Positions 59,247-64,000 of a stretch of DNA of 64,000 bases are shown here, piece after piece. The notes under the pieces are model-generated. The model was given only the letters and a program-made list of their open reading frames with translations, was not told the DNA's origin and searched no databases. Location: assembly GCA_946406115.1 (NCBI GenBank), contig OX291547.1, positions 15,009,001-15,073,000 of the forward strand. The letters run 5' to 3'. Source of the stretch: Apoda limacodes. Taxonomy: Eukaryota > Arthropoda > Insecta > Lepidoptera > Limacodidae. A program made the translations under genes and the position numbers. Each line of letters begins with the position of its first letter. Position 1 is the first letter of the stretch.

Positions 59247-60400
59247 GTACTAGCTGCTGCCCGCGATGTCGTCTGCGTGAACGCTATACTATAACATCAC
59301 ATATTTTTGGCTTCGGTATCGATTGTAGATCAGACCCCAAGTATTCTTTTAAAAAAAATATATATATTCAATGTACAGTTTCGCCTTTCCTACCATTTTA
59401 TTATATGTATAGACGTGTAAAATAAACTCTTTTTAATAAACTTCTTGTTTTATGAACCTATCTTTACTAGATTATGAAACATTGTCGTTTATGTAAGTTG
59501 TGTAGTTATTTTTTAACCGACTTCAAAAAAAGGAAAAGTGCAAAAGTGTTGAGAGAATGGTTCCTCTCAGATTTTATTAGCATTAAATAAAATTAATGAA
59601 AATCACTCAGTAAGGTAATGCACTAGACAAATCAATTTTTATAACGTATATTTTTTTTTAAATTCTGTAGATACTACGGTATATATGGCCATAAAATTTG
59701 CACGTAAACGGCGTATTTACGCCTTTCTACCCTGCATCGTATACACCACGATATGCCCGCTTTGCCAACTGGCGAACTATGAAAAATAACTTAGAATTGA
59801 ATACTGAACACGCAGATGATTAATACTGACTTACAGGTTTAACGGCTGATAAACCTGGATGACCTATTTCATACCCCATTCCTTCTGGATATGTTCCCTC
59901 CTCTGTCAATTCCCAAATAAGACACATTTGCACTATCTTACTATGCAAAACTATACTTAAAGTCCCAAGACATTAAAGAAATGCAAATTCTAGGTGCAAA
60001 CAGAACAATATTAATTATCAACGTAGCTGATGTTGTTCATATACATACACATTTATTCTGTCGATGGTAAGTAAAGTCACAGTGATCATTGTGTATAGTG
60101 ACATTTTGCAAGTTTTTTTTTTAAAAAAAAAACACATAATTGATGAGATAAACTAAACATAAGCACAGTACTTACTTATGTGTCTTAGTGCGGCATATAA
60201 AAATATATTTAAATATCAACAAAAATGTTACTTGAATCACTATTATTTTACCATCGATAACTATAAGTGACACACTTAGAATATCTTTAAGAAGTAGTAA
60301 TAAAGTATATCTTTATTCACTAGTCTTAGTAAATAGAAAAATAAGAGTGATGAATGATGATTATAGTACACGCCCTTTCCTCTTTCTAGTTATAGAACTA

Positions 60401-60461
60401 GAATGTATTTGTTGATAACCGTACATAGGTACTTGGTACCCGGTTATCAACAAATACATTC
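60401..60461. repeat. Perfect 21-bp inverted repeat with 19-base loop
   Basis: Bases 60401-60421 (GAATGTATTTGTTGATAACC + G) are the exact complement of 60441-60461. Outside, TAGAACTA and TTGGTTCTA extend the stem with a bulge. The size and shape resemble a small-RNA precursor, but could equally be MITE ends. Which strand would be transcribed is unknown. Confidence 0.9.
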
Positions 60462-61209
60462 ACCTCTTGGTTCTAAAATAAGATCCAGCATATTTACCTC
60501 ATGATAACTTTAAAACTACGGAAAACCAAATTATAAGCAAGATTTTAAAATGGATCTTACCAAATTTAAACATCTCAACTAGGTGCAGTCTAGTCTAGAG
60601 CTACATCATCATCATATCGTTTTAGTAGTTAATTAACAATCAAACATATTAGTCTTACTAAAAAGGACTCTGCTATCATAGAAGATAACTACGCAACAGA
60701 TAACTAGAAAGATTCTATCCCATAAGAGTTCCACAAAAACGTCGTTCCCAGCACTTCAGTATATACCACAAAACAATATCAATAATTTGTGTAACCATTC
60801 CATATAATAAAGCTCTTGGAATCATTTGCACGAATGAGCTCACTACAAGGTTAAGCTACGGTGTTTATAAATGTCCTCGACACAATACAAAATTTGCGTA
60901 TCATAGGTTCACATAACAATTGTCAGACAATTTGAATTTGAACAAGGTGTGTAAATTCAAAACTCACTTACGAGATACATATGGTTCCACAGCTTCCATA
61001 TTGCCAATTTTAAATTCGTCACAATTTATTGTACTTTATGACCAATACAACAAATCCGATCACATACATAATAGACAAGTTACAAAAATTATAATGAAGA
61101 ATCAATGATTTTGGTCAACATTACATATAACACTAATGGAAAAGACAAACTTTCTAAGAACATCGGTAAACAAATAGCGCATCGGTCCAGTTATCGGTAA
61201 ATATTGACA

Positions 61210-61450
61210 ATGTGACCAAATGGAGATGGAAGGCGCGAGGCGAAGTTGTATACCGTATGTTTATGTGCATGCGTTAACTGCGCGCTATGCCGCGTCGCGC
61301 AAAATGCGCGCTACTCCGCGACGACGTATGAACTGACAAGCGAGTGGCTCGACACAGCGCATGCTTTTTGCTATTTCAGAACATTTAACGTATTCGCAAC
61401 TCAGCGGATTCCACGGAGACGCAGTAAAGTTCATTGCTGGGATTTTTGGC
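61210..61450. promoter_or_regulatory. CpG-rich promoter-like island
   Basis: Rich in CGCG words (GCGCGCTATGCCGCGTCGCG, GCGCGCTACTCCGCGACGAC) amid AT-rich DNA. An insect initiator, TCAGTT, lies on the minus strand near 61337. It may be the start of a minus-strand transcript such as the membrane-protein gene, or of a plus-strand one. The 118-codon plus-strand frame at 61246-61602 runs through it and lacks homology I recognise. Confidence 0.35.
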
Positions 61451-61974
61451 AAAAAAATGCAAAATCTGTCTTTTGTATCAAAGTTAGGGTTTCTTTATTT
61501 CCAGATTTTTACGATTTTAGTGCCCAGAAATATGTTTTTCTCTCAGAAAAATCTCGGAAAACATATATATATATATTAAAAATTAAAATTAATACTTTCT
61601 GATTCTAATAAACTTTATGAAATATACTTTGAGTAAGTAAATTTAAGCAGGAATTGATGAAGGAAATCAAAAATGCCAAGCTCTTAATTTTTTTTTTTAA
61701 GTTTGGTAGCTAAATGACAATATTACAAGTTTGTCATGTTCATCCGTCAGTCCGTATATCAGTCAATCCGCCACCTGTATATCAACTCTGATGAAATTGG
61801 TGAGATGTAATTTGAGAATTTAATAGAGAAAGAAATGTAGCTTAAATTACACAAAAATAGTAATTATACTGAACTTAGAGATGAGATAATTTTTTGCACA
61901 CCCCATCGTGTGGGGTCTCGTAGGATAGGTTTTCATGCATGCAACTACATTCCGCTTCTTCTCCACTGCTCAAT

Positions 61975-62085
61975 CAAATTGCTCAACTACATCAAGTTGA
62001 GCAATGGGTAATAACAACGGCTTATCTGGTAATTGCTCAACTATTCAAACTTGAGCAGTGGGTAATACCCTCTGAACAACTAATA
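61975..62085. repeat. Tandem pair of small hairpin units
   Basis: ATTGCTCAACTACATCAAGT + TGAGCAATGGGTAATA and ATTGCTCAACTATTCAAACT + TGAGCAGTGGGTAATA follow each other about 52 bp apart. Each unit folds on TTGCTCAA/TTGAGCAA. A third partial TTGCTCAA precedes them. Confidence 0.8.
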
Positions 62086-62248
62086 CTGCACAACTATATT
62101 TATAGATAGAAATGAAATCTCCAAATCTCATAATTAATGTATTTCACCCACTACTAATAAACCTTAAAATTAACAAAAAAAAACTATTTCTTCTTTCTTA
62201 CAAGATTAGTGTTAACGAACTTAAAATTTTAAAAGTAGAAAAAAATGA

Positions 62249-63059
62249 TTATTTGTCTTTTATCTTGAATAAGTTTTCGTAATTTTCGAGTGCGTGCCCA
62301 ATTAAGATTTCTGAATTAATTAGTTGCATTTGTATGTTAATAATTATATCATAATTTTTTAAATGCTTATTTCTTCTCCTGTTCACTCTTTTATCTACAA
62401 CAAGCACGTAAATGTCAGTTAGTATTTTTAATAATCTTAACAATGTCTTGGTGGTTTTGTTTATAGATTTGTTTATTTTTGAATGCCTACCTTCGAGCCC
62501 ATTGTTGGTTCTATGTCGCTCTCCTAACATACTGATTGTTTTTATAAAGTCCTTTTTATTTGAAATGTTGTCCACTTATGTCATTTGTAAGTTTCTTATT
62601 TTTTTATTCGCTTTTGACGTAATTCCAACCTTCCATTATGTTTTCCTCACCTAACCTAACCTAACGGCAACACGGAGCAGAGACAAACAATCGTTTTTTA
62701 GGTGTTTTGTTTTCTGACAGCCCAATTTTTTAGCGTTTCGCTTAGTCATTTTAGCCTAGTGATAGTAACAACCTTTTATAGTAGCAGTAGGCCATACTTT
62801 TTTGAATGCATTTATCATCCCAATTTCAAAATTGCAGTGAAGTTTTTGAATATTCAGTTCTGGTAATTGCGATTTTAAAATATAAAATAATATCTATAAT
62901 TTTTTGTATTTTGTATGGATATTAACGCAAATTTAAATGGCCTAACATGTATTAGTGCCGAAGAACTACCCATATCTCCATGTAAAGTAAAAAAAATATA
63001 AGGACAGGGGCAGCTGGTAAAAGTTCCATCTACAAGAAAATCTGTCACAATTTTTAAGC
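62249..63059 (-). pseudogene. Decayed MULE-type transposase
   Basis: Fragments in order: 63059-62875 (DFLVDGTFTSCPCPYIFFTL, HGDMGSSSALIHVRPF, then TAA), 62836-62760 (NFEIGMINAFKKVWP, IKGCYYH, then TAG), and the open end 62575-62249 (TNNGLEGRHSKINKS). DGTF...HGD, (D)FE...NA...P...KGC..H and RTNN..E..H are the order of blocks in Mutator-like transposases. The first Asp (DGTF) is kept; the second is Asn here (NFE), and stops and frameshifts separate the pieces, so the copy is inactive. The N-terminal zinc-finger part is not recognisable. Confidence 0.75.
62649..62665. repeat. Short TTAGG-type run
   Basis: CCTAACCTAACCTAAC is three units of the insect telomere repeat on the complementary strand. 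It is far too short to be a telomere. It lies inside the MULE remnant. Confidence 0.85.
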
Positions 63060-63319
63060 ATTTCTTTTCTTCCTGGAGAACTTAACACCAAAATTTGCGT
63101 TTAATCGTCATGATGATATTATTTTGGCACATCGACCTCCTGAATATTATTGAAAATGCTCTTTGTAGTTCCGACAAATTTATATCTAGCATCATAAAGA
63201 CCATGTTCGATGCGGGTTAGCCAGTACACCATCTATGATCTCCTGCCCATCATGTTCCATCTGTAGTATCGCCTGTTCAAACAGTTGAGGAATTGGGCGA
63301 AACTTATAAAAATCTAATC

Positions 63320-63475
63320 TTCTTGATGAACCCCATACTGTATGTAGTCCCTAGAGAAAAACTTAGCAAGGGGCTCATTCCACAACTTTAGCGTTCGCGG
63401 GAGAAAGTTTCTCTGAAACTGCACTGTACGTGACCATTTGGTTCCGAGGTGTGAAGATTGAGCTACAGAGAACAA
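63320..63475 (-). mobile_element. LINE 3'-end-like repeat, copy 5
   Basis: CAAGGGGCTCATTCCACAAC, CGCGGGAGAAAGTTTCTCTG and CTGCACTGTACGTGACCATT match, inverted, the 5' part of the 16700-16960 copy. The adjacent plus-strand 83-codon frame is a side effect. Confidence 0.65.
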
Positions 63476-63939
63476 AATGTTTGGTAATACAATCTAGTAT
63501 TTCAACTATGTCCTCCTGCCAAATGCTGTCGCAGTGGGGAAGAAGCGCTTCATTCAGGGATCCTAAGCGTATTCTGTGGTATGTAACTTTTTTGTCTCAA
63601 GTGCATACTTTGCACTGTTGTTGGCTTCCAAACTTGAGCACTTTGTGTGGGTCCCGCAGGAACTGTAGCGAATCGTCATGAAATATATTATATGTCCTTA
63701 CACAAGATGCAAGCTATCTTCTTGCGAAATAACGTCAAAATTGGTTCAACAGTTCAGCCGTGAAAAGGTAAGACAAGTGTTTTTTTGAAATGTGAGCTTG
63801 ATTATTTTTTGGCAAAAAGAGCAACTTTTAACAACCACAGCCGAACAATGCATCGCACCGCGTTCTGGAACCATGAATAAAGGGGTGTCGATTACATGTA
63901 CAGTCCTTTTACACAATCGGATCCGTTGTTTCATATAAG

Positions 63940-64000
63940 AACTCGGCGTGCTGGGCAGTCGGGCACGGATGACGGCACAGCACCCGAGCCGAGGTCACAC
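63940..64000. other. GC-rich window edge, possible start of another gene
   Basis: The last 60 bases rise sharply in GC (CGGCGTGCTGGGCAGTCGGG, CACCCGAGCCGAGGTCAC). Both strands are open in at least one frame, but the stretch is too short to assign. It could be an exon or a CpG-rich promoter cut by the window end. Confidence 0.3.

Larger units (their letters stand above)
58621..61200. other. AT-rich gap with repeats, no gene seen
   Basis: Holds the MITE B half copy at 59142, transposon-like text at 59246-59300 (ACTAGCTGCTGCCCGCGATG), the TTTTTAACCGACTTCAAAAA repeat at 59510 and a perfect hairpin at 60401. Otherwise nothing is recognised. Confidence 0.5.

Noticed and set aside
62649..62665. Telomere or interstitial telomeric array
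   Set aside because: Only about three TTAGG-type units, far too short.

Overview
The window reads as nuclear DNA of a moth or butterfly (Lepidoptera). It is AT-rich, its genes have short exons and long introns with GT-AG borders, and its many interspersed repeats are types familiar from lepidopteran genomes: tRNA-headed SINEs, a 5S-rRNA-like SINE, recurring LINE 3' ends and foldback MITEs. There are no bacterial operons, CRISPR arrays or phage genes. The order assignment rests on repeat style and recalled families, not on a database search.

The main gene is one septin of the SEPT7/Peanut group on the minus strand, from the start codon at 43967 to the stop at 1853. I placed ten coding exons by homology and by splice sites. 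Every exon-exon phase matches, and the sum is 2070 nt, that is 689 codons plus a stop. The protein has a long low-complexity N-terminus (two exons, about 242 residues), then a septin GTPase domain, a C-terminal coiled coil and a lysine-rich tail ending in GLF. Intron 1 is about 24.8 kb and is packed with transposon remnants. Other introns carry a MITE, a 5S-derived SINE, a tRNA-like SINE head, a (TA)n microsatellite and one unexplained coding-like stretch.

Upstream of the septin, two small genes can be built from phase-compatible exons. A plus-strand gene (46810-52122, four exons, about 110 aa) has a well-supported middle and an uncertain end. A minus-strand gene (57432-56206, three exons, 216 aa) encodes a predicted single-pass membrane protein with a cysteine cluster. 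I recognise neither family. Further coding-like minus-strand pieces at 52404-52477, 51389-51430 and 35660-35842 could be alternative first exons of the septin or parts of other genes.

The right end (59-64 kb) holds a perfect 21-bp hairpin, a CpG-rich promoter-like island near 61.3 kb, a short tandem hairpin repeat, a decayed MULE-type transposase with a short TTAGG-type run inside it, and a LINE 3' end. The last 50 bases are GC-rich and may enter another gene.

Decayed transposon coding remnants lie at 38.5-38.9 kb and 39.2-39.5 kb inside septin intron 1.
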